A DNA stretch of 64,000 bases, from the NCBI RefSeq assembly GCF_030732985.1, contig NZ_JASHJX010000022.1, positions 1 through 64,000 of the forward strand, in the 5' to 3' direction. The notes beneath the pieces are model-generated. The model did not search any database and was not told where the DNA came from. It worked only from the letters and a program-made list of their open reading frames with translations. The position numbers and the translations under genes were made by a program. The stretch comes from Nioella sp. MMSF_3534. GTDB taxonomy: Bacteria > Pseudomonadota > Alphaproteobacteria > Rhodobacterales > Rhodobacteraceae. Shown in pieces: positions 28,248-37,108 of this stretch; positions within the stretch are counted from its first letter, which is position 1; each line of letters starts with the position of its first letter.

Positions 28248-29216
28248 ATGGGCGGCGTTCTGAAAGGTGTTTCGATCCGGGGGCTGGAAGTGTTCGAGGC
28301 CCTCGCGCAGACCGGGTCGGTCGGCGAAGCCGCGCGCCGTTTGGGCATGAGCGCACCCGCCGTGTCCCAACAGTTGAAGAACCTCAATACCGCAGTCGGC
28401 ATTCCGCTGGTCGATCAGGGCCGTCGACCGATGACGCTGACCCCCGGAGGCCGGCAGTTCCTGCGCCATGTGGAGGCCGCGCTTGGCGCGCTGCGCACCG
28501 GTCAGCGCGACCTGACGACGCTCGATCTGTCGGATGTCTCTTCGCTGCGCATGGGGATCATCGAGGATTTCGAGAACGAGGTCACCCCGACGTTGACCGC
28601 GCGGCTTGCGGAAACCATGCAGAACTGCGTGTTCCTGCTGAATACCGGTGCCAGCCACACGCTGCTGAACCGCGTGACCCGGAACGAGCTTGACCTCGCG
28701 ATTTGTGCCGAAGGGCGAGAGAATCCGCCGGGTGCCGTCATCCATCCGCTGCTGGACGATCCCTATATCCTTGCCATACCGAAGGGCACCAGCCTTGCGA
28801 ACGGGCTGGAGGGGCTGTCGCATCTGCGCTTTCTGCGCCGCGATCAGGCACAGGTGATGGGCCGCCAGATCGAGGAGATGCTCCAGCGGCAGGGTCAGAC
28901 ACTTCCCAACAGGTTCGAACTGGATTCCAACCAGTCGATCAGCGCGCTTGTGGCCGGGGGCCACGCCTGGACCATCACCACCCCGCTCAGCCTGCTGCGC
29001 GGCGGACGCTTCCTTGACGGGATCGATGCCCGCCCTCTGCCTTTCGCGGGAACATCGCGCCGGATCTCTCTGTGTGCCACCGGCGACTGGTCGGGCGATA
29101 TCCCGCGCCAGATCGCGGCCATCGCCCGCGACCTGATCGAACAGCATTTCACGGCGCCGGGGCTAGACCTGATGCCGTGGTTGCAGGGAGAGTTCAGGAT
29201 TCTGTCCGACGACTGA
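28248..29216 (+). CDS. LysR-family transcriptional regulator
   Basis: A 322-residue regulator. The HTH is residues 10-67 (GLEVFEALAQTGSVGEAARRL, then MSAPAVSQQLKNLNTAVG), followed by the PBP2-type effector domain from about 95. The C-terminus carries extra residues (ending LQGEFRILSDD). No divergent partner gene exists; the gene follows a degenerate dehydrogenase-like gene by 36 bp. The acs gene lies 545 bp downstream with a long AT-rich leader, so control of acs is possible but unproven. Confidence 0.88.
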   Translation: MGGVLKGVSIRGLEVFEALAQTGSVGEAARRLGMSAPAVSQQLKNLNTAVGIPLVDQGRRPMTLTPGGRQFLRHVEAALGALRTGQRDLTTLDLSDVSSLRMGIIEDFENEVTPTLTARLAETMQNCVFLLNTGASHTLLNRVTRNELDLAICAEGRENPPGAVIHPLLDDPYILAIPKGTSLANGLEGLSHLRFLRRDQAQVMGRQIEEMLQRQGQTLPNRFELDSNQSISALVAGGHAWTITTPLSLLRGGRFLDGIDARPLPFAGTSRRISLCATGDWSGDIPRQIAAIARDLIEQHFTAPGLDLMPWLQGEFRILSDD

Positions 29217-29761
29217 TTGCCAATGATTCCGGCGAGCCAGGTCGCAACACGGCTGCCGCAGCGCCTGTTTCACCTTCCATCCCCGCCGGAGCCGACCGTG
29301 TAGAAAAGAAAACCACTGGTTCCGCCGGACTGTTGGCGATCATGGTGACAGGCTATCCATTTGAAAAAATGTACTTTTAAGACCAAGTTGTAAATTTGTT
29401 TACAGCCCACACCGCGCCATCAGAAAATCAGTTACAGAAACCTTCAAGACGCTCAGCAAACAATTCTCCACTTCACGAAATTTTGTAATGTTCGGATCAG
29501 GGAAAACGCAACTTATGCACCCTCTTCGGTAAATGCCACCGACCGGCAGGAGGAAACTCCGGTTCAAGCGGCAGCCCGAAGCAACGGTTGGGGGAGGCTA
29601 ACCAGAACATTCAGCCCTTTCGGGCCCCGCGCAGGACCAGCCAAACCGCAAATTGGCCCCTGTCCGAATATGCAGGACACGTGGAAAGCAGCAGTTTTCC
29701 GCCCCGGTTCGACGTGTCATCTGTTTGGGACAAGAACCGAAACTCTTTAAGGGAGAGACCA
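29217..29761 (+). promoter_or_regulatory. Long acs upstream region
   Basis: 545 bp without a convincing gene. The centre (about 29340-29540) is clearly more AT-rich than the surroundings, as expected for a promoter region with regulator sites. It contains the inverted repeat at 29389-29404. The acs reading frame is open back to about 29588, but its codon pattern before 29762 is not coding-like and the ribosome-binding site is at 29750-29756. Confidence 0.6.
29389..29404. promoter_or_regulatory. Inverted repeat TGTAAA-N4-TTTACA upstream of acs
   Basis: A perfect 6-4-6 inverted repeat in the AT-rich part of the acs leader, about 360 bp before the start codon. It is the best operator candidate in the region. 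The regulator is unknown. Confidence 0.4.
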
Positions 29762-31705
29762 TTGCCCAACGATACGAACATGATGCCCGACCTTCTGCCC
29801 GGCGCTCATATCGACAGCACCAAATACGCCGACATGTATGCGGCCTCGATCAATGACCCCGAGGCCTTCTGGGGCGAACACGGCAAGCGCATCGACTGGA
29901 TCAAGCCCTACACCAAGGTCAAGAACACCTCCTTCGCCCATGACAACGTGCATATCAGCTGGTTCGAGGACGGCACCACCAACGTCTCCGCCAACTGCAT
30001 CGACCGTCACCTGGCCACCCGCGGCGACCAGACCGCGATCATTTTCGAGCCCGACGAGCCGACCGACGAAGCACAGCACATCACCTACAACCAGCTGTCG
30101 CAGGAAGTCGGCAAGTTCGCCAACGTCCTGAAGGAACTGGGCGTCGGCAAGGGCGACCGCGTCGTTCTCTACCTGCCGATGATCCCCGAAGCCGCCTACG
30201 CCATGCTGGCCTGTGCGCGCATCGGTGCCATTCATTCCATCGTGTTTGCCGGGTTCTCTCCCGACGCTCTTGCCGCGCGGATCAACGGCTGTGACGCCAA
30301 GCTGGTCATCACCTCCGATGGCGCCCCGCGCGGCGGGCGTGTCACCGAGCTTAAGGACAACGTCAACAAGGCCATGCTGCATTGTGGCGACGACGTTCAG
30401 TGCCTGGTCGTCAAGCGCACCGGCGGGCAGGTCGCGTGGCGTGAAAGCCGCGATCATTGGTATAACGAACTGGCAGAGCAGGTCAGCACCTACTGCATGC
30501 CGACCGAGATGAACGCCGAAGATCCGCTCTTCATCCTCTACACCTCCGGCTCCACCGGGCAGCCCAAGGGTGTTGTGCACACAACCGGTGGCTATCTGGT
30601 CTATGCCTCGATGACCCACCAGTACACGTTCGACTATCAGGACGGCGACGTCTTCTGGTGTACGGCGGATGTGGGCTGGGTCACCGGCCACAGCTACATC
30701 GTCTACGGTCCACTCGCCAACGGTGCGACCACGCTGATGTTCGAAGGCGTGCCGACCTACCCCGACGCGGGCCGCTTCTGGGAGGTCTGCGCCAAGCACA
30801 AGGTCAACCAGTTCTACACCGCTCCGACCGCGATCCGGGCGCTGATGGGCAAGGGCACCAGCTTCGTCGAGAAGCATGACCTGTCCAGCCTGAAGCTGCT
30901 TGGCACCGTGGGCGAACCGATCAACCCCGAGGCCTGGAACTGGTACAACGAAAACGTCGGCAAGGGCCGCTGCCCGATCGTCGACACCTGGTGGCAGACC
31001 GAAACCGGCGGTCACATGATGACCCCGCTGCCCGGCGCCCACACGCTGAAACCCGGCGCGGCGCAGCATCCGTTCTTCGGCGTCAAGCCGCTGGTGCTGG
31101 AACCCACCTCGGGCGAGATCATCGAAGGCAACGGTGTCGAGGGCGTTCTGGTCATCGCCGACAGCTGGCCCGGCCAGATGCGCACCGTCTACGGCGATCA
31201 CGAGCGCTTCGTGAAAACCTATTTCTCGGACTACAAGGGCTACTATTTCTCGGGCGACGGCTGCCGCCGCGATGCCGATGGGGACTACTGGATCACCGGC
31301 CGCGTCGATGACGTGATCAACGTGTCCGGCCACCGCATGGGCACCGCCGAGGTCGAAAGCGCGCTCGTGGCGCATGAGACCGTGTCCGAAGCCGCCGTTG
31401 TTGGCTACCCCCACCCGGTCAAGGGTCAGGGCATCTACTGCTATGTCACGCTGATGAACGACGAAACCCCGTCGGATGAACTGAAGAAGACGCTGTCCGA
31501 CTGGGTTCGCCAGGAAATCGGCCCGATTGCGAAGCCCGATGTCATCCAGTGGGCCCCCGGCCTGCCCAAGACCCGGTCCGGCAAGATCATGCGCCGCATC
31601 CTGCGCAAGATCGCCGAGAACGATTTCGGCAGCCTTGGCGACACCTCGACGCTGGCCGATCCCTCGGTGGTCGACGAGCTGATCGAAAACCGGGCCAACA
31701 AGTAA
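29762..31705 (+). CDS. acs: Acetyl-CoA synthetase (acetate--CoA ligase)
   Basis: AMP-forming enzyme that activates acetate to acetyl-CoA. The 647-residue product starts at a TTG (29762) preceded by AAGGGAGAG; an ATG at 29780 lacks such a site. Adenylation motifs are [14 protein letters not shown], the WWQTETGGH block and the [20 protein letters not shown] hinge region. The C-terminal [15 protein letters not shown] contains the catalytic Lys that protein acetylases modify in other bacteria. Next to adk and the DUF4212/symporter pair it forms an acetate uptake and activation set; mcl1 further left would assimilate the product. Confidence 0.95.
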   Translation: MPNDTNMMPDLLPGAHIDSTKYADMYAASINDPEAFWGEHGKRIDWIKPYTKVKNTSFAHDNVHISWFEDGTTNVSANCIDRHLATRGDQTAIIFEPDEPTDEAQHITYNQLSQEVGKFANVLKELGVGKGDRVVLYLPMIPEAAYAMLACARIGAIHSIVFAGFSPDALAARINGCDAKLVITSDGAPRGGRVTELKDNVNKAMLHCGDDVQCLVVKRTGGQVAWRESRDHWYNELAEQVSTYCMPTEMNAEDPLFILYTSGSTGQPKGVVHTTGGYLVYASMTHQYTFDYQDGDVFWCTADVGWVTGHSYIVYGPLANGATTLMFEGVPTYPDAGRFWEVCAKHKVNQFYTAPTAIRALMGKGTSFVEKHDLSSLKLLGTVGEPINPEAWNWYNENVGKGRCPIVDTWWQTETGGHMMTPLPGAHTLKPGAAQHPFFGVKPLVLEPTSGEIIEGNGVEGVLVIADSWPGQMRTVYGDHERFVKTYFSDYKGYYFSGDGCRRDADGDYWITGRVDDVINVSGHRMGTAEVESALVAHETVSEAAVVGYPHPVKGQGIYCYVTLMNDETPSDELKKTLSDWVRQEIGPIAKPDVIQWAPGLPKTRSGKIMRRILRKIAENDFGSLGDTSTLADPSVVDELIENRANK

Positions 31706-31715
31706 GGCAGGGTTA

Positions 31716-32402
31716 ATGAGCACCGACACCATGACCCGCCCCGTCAACCTGATCCTTCTCGGCCCTCCGGGCGCCGGGAAGGGCACCCAGGCCCGTATGC
31801 TGGAAGAAAGCTTCGGCCTTGTGCAGCTGTCCACCGGGGACCTGCTGCGCGAGGCGGTTGCCGCTGGCACCGAGGCAGGCAAGGCCGCCAAGGCGGTGAT
31901 GGAGAAGGGCGAGCTTGTCTCCGACGAGATCGTCATCGCCATCCTGTCCGACCGGCTGGACCAACCGGACGTGGCCAAGGGGACCATCCTCGACGGCTTC
32001 CCCCGCACCGAGGCGCAGGCCGCGGCGCTCGACACGCTGCTGGCGGACCGTGGCCAGAAGATCGACGCCGCGATCAGCCTCGAAGTGGATGACGAAGCAA
32101 TGATCGCCCGCGTCTCGGGCCGCTACACCTGCGCGGCCTGCGGCGAAGGCTACCACGACCAATTCAAGCAGCCCGCCAAGGCGGGCACTTGCGACAAATG
32201 CCAGGGCACCGAGTTCAAACGGCGCGCTGACGACAATGCCGAAACGGTGCGCACGCGCCTGACGGCATACCACGCCCAAACCGCCCCGCTCATCAGCTAT
32301 TACGCCGCGCGTGATGCGCTGACGCGGGTGCCCGCAATGGGGGATATCGACGAGATCGCAGCCGACCTCGGCAAGATCGTCGGCGGTGTCACGACCGGGT
32401 AG
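31716..32402 (+). CDS. adk: Adenylate kinase
   Basis: Catalyses AMP + ATP to 2 ADP. The 228-residue long-form enzyme has P-loop LGPPGAGKGTQ, the NMP-binding LSTGDLLREAV, DGFPRTEAQ, and a LID with a Cys4 zinc site (CAAC and CDKC). It starts only 10 bp after acs. Since Acs releases AMP and pyrophosphate, this adk probably recycles that AMP; another adk in the ribosomal protein region is usual in such genomes but is not visible here. Confidence 0.95.
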   Translation: MSTDTMTRPVNLILLGPPGAGKGTQARMLEESFGLVQLSTGDLLREAVAAGTEAGKAAKAVMEKGELVSDEIVIAILSDRLDQPDVAKGTILDGFPRTEAQAAALDTLLADRGQKIDAAISLEVDDEAMIARVSGRYTCAACGEGYHDQFKQPAKAGTCDKCQGTEFKRRADDNAETVRTRLTAYHAQTAPLISYYAARDALTRVPAMGDIDEIAADLGKIVGGVTTG

Positions 32403-32504
32403 CACGAGATTCGTCGCCGCCTTGCTGGAGGGGCGGCGGCGATAAAAAGACCCGGGCCGGTCGGGAGGGCAGGTTCGGGAAACCCAATCGAAGGGAGAAC
32501 TCAC

Positions 32505-32765
32505 ATGGCTGACTCGCCATCTAACAACGAATACTGGTCGGCGAACATCCGTCTGGTCACCATCTGCTTGGTGATCTGGGCGCTTTGCTCGTTCGGCTTC
32601 GGCATCCTTCTGCGCCCGCTGATCAGCGGCATCGCAGTGGGCGGCACGGACCTGGGCTTCTGGTTTGCTCAGCAGGGATCCATCCTGGTCTTCCTGGTGC
32701 TGATTTTCTTCTACGCATGGCGCATGAACTCGCTCGATAAGCAGTTCGGCGTCGACGAAGAGTAA
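32505..32765 (+). CDS. DUF4212 domain protein (sodium/solute symporter small subunit)
   Basis: An 86-residue membrane protein with two helices (about 15-38 and 50-72) and the family motif NEYWSANIRLVTICLVIWAL near the start. DUF4212 proteins are encoded directly before symporters of the VC_2705 group and are taken to be their small subunit, like the small subunits of some SSS transporters. A GAAGGGAGAA site precedes the ATG. The symporter gene starts 15 bp downstream. Confidence 0.92.
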   Translation: MADSPSNNEYWSANIRLVTICLVIWALCSFGFGILLRPLISGIAVGGTDLGFWFAQQGSILVFLVLIFFYAWRMNSLDKQFGVDEE

Positions 32766-32779
32766 GGACGGACCGACCA

Positions 32780-34564
32780 ATGGATCAGACGACACTTAAC
32801 TTCATCTTCGTGGGCGCGTCCTTCGCGCTCTATTTCGGCATCGCCATCTGGGCCCGTGCCGGATCGACCTCGGAATTCTACGCTGCTGGCCGTGGCGTGA
32901 ACCCGGTTGTCAACGGTATGGCAACGGCTGCTGACTGGATGTCGGCGGCTTCGTTCATCTCGATGGCTGGTCTCATCGCCTTCACCGGCTACAACAACTC
33001 GCTCTTCCTGATGGGCTGGACCGGCGGCTACGTGCTTATGGCCATGCTTCTGGCGCCTTACCTGCGCAAATTCGGCAAGTACACCGTGCCGGAATTCGTG
33101 GGTGACCGCTATTACAGCCAGAGCGCGCGCGTTGTGGCGGTGGTCTGTCTCATCGTCATCTCGACCACCTACGTGATCGGCCAGATGGCGGGTGCAGGCG
33201 TTGCCTTCTCGCGCTTCCTGGAAGTGGAAAGCGACTCCGGCCTGATCATCGCGGCCTGTGTGGTTGCCGTCTACGCCGTTCTCGGCGGCATGAAGGGCAT
33301 CACCTACACGCAGGTGGCTCAGTACTGCGTGCTGATCATCGCCTACACCATCCCGGCAATCTTCATCTCGCTGCAGCTGACCGGCAACCCGATCCCGGGT
33401 CTGGGTCTGTTCAGCACCATGAACGAAGGTCTGCCCGGTGGCGTCGAAGCCGGCGTTCCGCTGCTGACCACCCTGGACGGCCTGCTGACCGACCTGGGCT
33501 TCAACGAGTACACCGCCACCACCAACCCCTGGCTGATGGCTCTGTACACTCTGTCGCTGATGATCGGTACCGCGGGTCTGCCCCACGTGATCATCCGCTT
33601 CTTCACCGTGCCCCGCGTTGCTGACGCTCGCTGGTCCGCCGGTTGGGCGCTGGTCTTCATCGCGCTGCTGTACCTGACAGCTCCGGCCGTTGGCGCAATG
33701 GCCCGTCTGAACATCATCACCACCATGTGGCCGAACGGTGTTGAAGGCGAAGCCGTGGCTGTTGACGACCTGCCGGACTGGTTCCGCACCTGGGAAGTCA
33801 CCGGTCTGCTCGGTGTTGAAGACCTCAATGGCGACGGCATGATCCAGTACTACAATGCTGGGTCCGAAGCTGGTGCTGCCCTGGCGGAAGCCAATGGCCT
33901 GGAAGGCAACGAACTGGTCACCTTCAACCGTGACATCCTGGTTCTCGCCAACCCTGAGATTGCACAGCTTCCGGGCTGGGTGATCGGCCTGATCGCTGCC
34001 GGTGGTCTCGCGGCCGCCCTGTCCACCGCGGCAGGTCTGTTGCTGGCGATCTCCTCGGCGATCTCGCACGACCTGATCAAATCGACGATCAACCCCAACA
34101 TCTCGGAAAAAGGCGAGCTTATGGCCGCCCGTATCTCGATGCTGGTTGCGATCGTTGTGGCAACCTACCTGGGTCTGAACCCGCCGGGCTTCGCAGCTCA
34201 GGTTGTGGCGCTGGCCTTCGGTCTGGCAGCAGCCTCGCTGTTCCCGACCCTGATGATGGGCATCTTCTCGAAGCGCATCAACTCCAAGGGCGCGGTTGCA
34301 GGTATGCTGGCCGGTCTGGTCTCGACCTGTCTTTATCTCTTCCTGTACCTGGGCTGGTTCTTCATCCCCGGCACTGCGATGCTGGATAGCAGCCAGTACC
34401 TGTTCGGCATCCCGCCGACCCACTTCGGCCCGATCGGCGCACTGTTCAACTTCATCGTTGCCTACCTGGTGTCCAACGCCACCGAAGAGGTGCCGCAGGA
34501 AATCCAGGAACTGGTGGAATCGGTTCGTATTCCGCGTGGCGCCGGCGCAGCCGTCGACCACTAA
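32780..34564 (+). CDS. Sodium:solute symporter (SSS family, VC_2705/acetate permease type)
   Basis: A 594-residue permease with 13 or so membrane helices. It begins FIFVGASFALYFGIAIW and has YAAGRGVNPVVNGMATAADWMSAASF, a block shared with ActP acetate permeases, and GGLAAALSTAAGLLLAISSA near the sodium sites. A hydrophilic insert (about 310-400) is typical of the VC_2705 subgroup. Context (acs, adk, DUF4212) makes acetate or another short carboxylate the likely substrate. Codon choice includes more GGT, GCT and GTT than neighbours, which may reflect high expression. Confidence 0.92.
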   Translation: MDQTTLNFIFVGASFALYFGIAIWARAGSTSEFYAAGRGVNPVVNGMATAADWMSAASFISMAGLIAFTGYNNSLFLMGWTGGYVLMAMLLAPYLRKFGKYTVPEFVGDRYYSQSARVVAVVCLIVISTTYVIGQMAGAGVAFSRFLEVESDSGLIIAACVVAVYAVLGGMKGITYTQVAQYCVLIIAYTIPAIFISLQLTGNPIPGLGLFSTMNEGLPGGVEAGVPLLTTLDGLLTDLGFNEYTATTNPWLMALYTLSLMIGTAGLPHVIIRFFTVPRVADARWSAGWALVFIALLYLTAPAVGAMARLNIITTMWPNGVEGEAVAVDDLPDWFRTWEVTGLLGVEDLNGDGMIQYYNAGSEAGAALAEANGLEGNELVTFNRDILVLANPEIAQLPGWVIGLIAAGGLAAALSTAAGLLLAISSAISHDLIKSTINPNISEKGELMAARISMLVAIVVATYLGLNPPGFAAQVVALAFGLAAASLFPTLMMGIFSKRINSKGAVAGMLAGLVSTCLYLFLYLGWFFIPGTAMLDSSQYLFGIPPTHFGPIGALFNFIVAYLVSNATEEVPQEIQELVESVRIPRGAGAAVDH

Positions 34565-34579
34565 GGGATCGCCCAATCC

Positions 34580-34654
34580 CAGGGCCTGCGACACCGCAGG
34601 CCCTGTTCAAGACACCGGCGCATCCCGACAGTCCGGGGTGCGCCATTTCTTTCC
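34580..34654 (+). terminator. Double stem-loop after the symporter gene
   Basis: Stem 1: CAGGGCCTGCG (34580-34590) with CGCAGGCCCTG (34595-34605), 11 bp and a 4-base loop. Stem 2: GGCGCATCCC (34617-34626) with GGGGTGCGCC (34635-34644), one G-T pair, followed by ATTTCTTTCC. They lie between the symporter and the DUF294 gene and may attenuate read-through or protect the upstream mRNA end. Confidence 0.7.
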
Positions 34655-34669
34655 GGGGGAACCCGTTCC

Positions 34670-36484
34670 ATGCCTCAGACGATCCGAGAATTCCTTGCCC
34701 ATACCCACCCCTATGACAGCCTGCCCGCCGACGCGCTGGACAGTCTGGCTGGCACGGTGGAGGCGCGTTCGATCAAGGCCGACGCCCAGATCTACAGCCA
34801 TGGCGAGCCGCTTGAGGCCCTTTACCTGATCATTCGCGGCCGCGTGGACATCACCGACGAAACCGGTGCCGTCCTGTCCATCCTCGGCCCCCGCAACACC
34901 TTCGGCGAACGCGGCCTGATGCGCGACGGGCTGGCCGTCACCTCGGCCCGCGCCGAGGAGGATACCGACCTCATCGCTATCCCCGCCGCCGTTTTCAAGG
35001 CGCTGGTGACGGATCATCCCGGTGTCGCCAAGTTCTTCGACCGCACCCGCCCGGCCCGCGCCAAGCGGCAGGACCTCGCGACCATGTCGCTGGCCGACAT
35101 GATGACCCGCGATCCAAGGCAGGTTGCACCCGACACCCCCATTCTCGCCGCCGCGCAGGACATGCGCGATCATGGCGTGTCATCGCTGATGATCACCGAG
35201 GGCGAGGCGCTGAAAGGCATCGTCACCACCCGCGACCTGACCAACAAGGCTCTGGCTGAAGGCCTGCCGCATGACACGCCCGTCAGCCAGGTCATGACCG
35301 CCGATCCCATTGCCCTGCCACCCTCCGCGCTTGTCTCTGACGTGCTGCACGCGATGGTCGAACGGCGCATCACCCATATGCCCGTGGTCGAGGGCGGCAA
35401 GCTCGTGGGCATCCTGACCCAGACCGACCTGACCCGTTTTCAGGCGACCTCTTCCGCCGCACTGATCCGAGAGATTGCCGATGCCCAAAGCTGCGCCGAA
35501 CTGGCCCGGATCGTCGGACGCATCCCGCAACTGCTGGTGCAACTCGTCGGTGCCCACAACGCCCACCACGTTGTCACAAGGCTGATCACCGATGTGGGCG
35601 ACGCCACCACCCGCCGCCTGCTGGCCATGGCCGAGGACAAGCTGGGACCGCCTCCCGTTCCCTATCTCTGGCTCGCCTGCGGGTCGCAGGGGCGGCAGGA
35701 ACAGACCGGCGTTTCGGATCAGGACAACTGCCTGATAATAGACGACGCAATGCAGCCCGAGCATGACAGCTATTTCAAGGCGCTGGCAAAGTTCGTCTCG
35801 GACGGGCTCGATGCCTGCGGGTATTTCTACTGCCCCGGCGACATGATGGCGACCGCCGACCGCTGGCGGCAACCGCTCAGCGTCTGGCGTGGCTATTTCA
35901 GCAAATGGATCGCCAAGCCCGACCCCGAGGCGCAGATGCTGGCCAGCGTCATGTTCGACCTGCGCCCCATTGGCGGTGACGAGAGCCTCTTTTCCGACCT
36001 TCAAGCCGATACGCTGAAACGCGCCGCCGAGAACTCCATCTTCGTCGCGCATATGGTGTCCAACTCGCTCAAGCACACGCCGCCGCTCGGTCTCTTCCGG
36101 GGCTTTGCGACTGTGCGCTCGGGCGAGCACAAGAACACCATCGACCTCAAGCATAACGGCGTGGTTCCCATCGTGGATCTGGGCCGCATCTACGCGCTGC
36201 AAGGCCAGTTGCCCGTCACCAATACCCGCGCCCGGCTGGAAGCGGCGATTGAGGCGGGCAAGGTATCCACCACTGGCGGGCGCGACCTGCTGGATGCCTA
36301 TGACATGATTGCCGAAATCCGGCTGGAACATCAGGCCGCGCAGATCCGCCGGGGCGAAAAGCCCGACAATTTCATGCCGCCGAACGATCTGTCCGATTTC
36401 GAACGCAGCCACCTGCGCGATGCTTTCGTCGTGGTCAAAACCATGCAATCCGCCGCCGGCCAGGGCCGTGGCATTCTGAGCTGA
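34670..36484 (+). CDS. cNMP-binding/CBS/DUF294 putative nucleotidyltransferase
   Basis: A 604-residue signalling protein. Order of domains: cyclic-nucleotide-binding fold (about 15-130, with IYSHGEPLEALYLIIRGRV), two CBS domains (about 140-265), a GlnD-like nucleotidyltransferase region (about 300-430, with ACGSQGRQEQTGVSDQDN: the GS motif and paired Asp), and the DUF294 C-terminal domain (about 440-590). GlnD relatives transfer nucleotides to proteins; the target here is unknown. It is linked to acetate symporters in many bacteria, so it probably senses adenine nucleotides (CBS) or cNMP and adjusts the system. The sensor-exonuclease gene lies two genes downstream. Confidence 0.9.
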   Translation: MPQTIREFLAHTHPYDSLPADALDSLAGTVEARSIKADAQIYSHGEPLEALYLIIRGRVDITDETGAVLSILGPRNTFGERGLMRDGLAVTSARAEEDTDLIAIPAAVFKALVTDHPGVAKFFDRTRPARAKRQDLATMSLADMMTRDPRQVAPDTPILAAAQDMRDHGVSSLMITEGEALKGIVTTRDLTNKALAEGLPHDTPVSQVMTADPIALPPSALVSDVLHAMVERRITHMPVVEGGKLVGILTQTDLTRFQATSSAALIREIADAQSCAELARIVGRIPQLLVQLVGAHNAHHVVTRLITDVGDATTRRLLAMAEDKLGPPPVPYLWLACGSQGRQEQTGVSDQDNCLIIDDAMQPEHDSYFKALAKFVSDGLDACGYFYCPGDMMATADRWRQPLSVWRGYFSKWIAKPDPEAQMLASVMFDLRPIGGDESLFSDLQADTLKRAAENSIFVAHMVSNSLKHTPPLGLFRGFATVRSGEHKNTIDLKHNGVVPIVDLGRIYALQGQLPVTNTRARLEAAIEAGKVSTTGGRDLLDAYDMIAEIRLEHQAAQIRRGEKPDNFMPPNDLSDFERSHLRDAFVVVKTMQSAAGQGRGILS

Positions 36485-36500
36485 GGAGATATCCCCGCCC

Positions 36501-37031
36501 ATGTTCTGGACCCTTCTGACCGCCTTCGTCGCCGGTTTCGCCGGTGCCGGCACCGGTTTCGCCCTGCGCCACCTGAGCGGCAAGCGCCTGCCCAAGGGCA
36601 TCGTCCCGGTGGCCGCCGGTCTCGCCATGATCGCCGCCACCGTGGGGCTGGAATATGGCTGGGCCCGCAATGTGCTGGACACGCTGCCAGAGGATACCCA
36701 GGTCATCTCCGAACGCACGCAGCAGGCCTGGTATCAGCCCTGGACCTATCTCAACCCATGGGTGCGGGGCTTCATCGCTCATTCGCCCTCGGAAACGGTG
36801 GAAACGGCAGCGGGCTCCGGTGTTCTGGCAGTGCAGATCCGCATCCACGAACGCTGGCAGCCCGAGGTCATCCGCCCGATCCTTGTCGACTGCGCCAATA
36901 GCCGCCGGGCTGACGTGAATGCCGAAACCCAGTTCGCCGACGATGGCCAACCCACAAACGCCACCTGGCGGGAGGTCGAGGCCTCCGACCCAATCCTGCA
37001 ATCCGTCTGCGGCGGGGGGGCCGCGGACTAA
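36501..37031 (+). CDS. Membrane-anchored protein of unknown function
   Basis: A 176-residue protein with two N-terminal hydrophobic segments (about 3-24 and 36-50) and a soluble C-terminal domain of about 110 residues, with conserved-looking WYQPWTYLNPWVRGF and a C-terminal Cys pair (VDCANS, QSVCGG). It starts 16 bp after the DUF294 gene and is followed by the sensor-exonuclease gene, so it belongs to the same operon. No family function is known to me; it could be an accessory to the signalling pair. Confidence 0.7.
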   Translation: MFWTLLTAFVAGFAGAGTGFALRHLSGKRLPKGIVPVAAGLAMIAATVGLEYGWARNVLDTLPEDTQVISERTQQAWYQPWTYLNPWVRGFIAHSPSETVETAAGSGVLAVQIRIHERWQPEVIRPILVDCANSRRADVNAETQFADDGQPTNATWREVEASDPILQSVCGGGAAD

Positions 37032-37108
37032 CCCGATCCGGCGAGGGGCGACGCGCGACCGCCCCGATCCGCCACGCACCAAAGGGGCAAGGAGGAGGCC
37101 CCAACCAC

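Noticed and set aside
29747-32035. A 762-codon minus-strand open frame antisense to acs and adk
   Set aside because: It mirrors the third-codon GC bias of acs. No recognisable domain; acs and adk motifs on the plus strand are unambiguous.
32414-32450. Hairpin between adk and DUF4212 as a terminator
   Set aside because: The 8-bp stem has a 13-base loop and is followed by A-rich, not T-rich, sequence on the coding strand.
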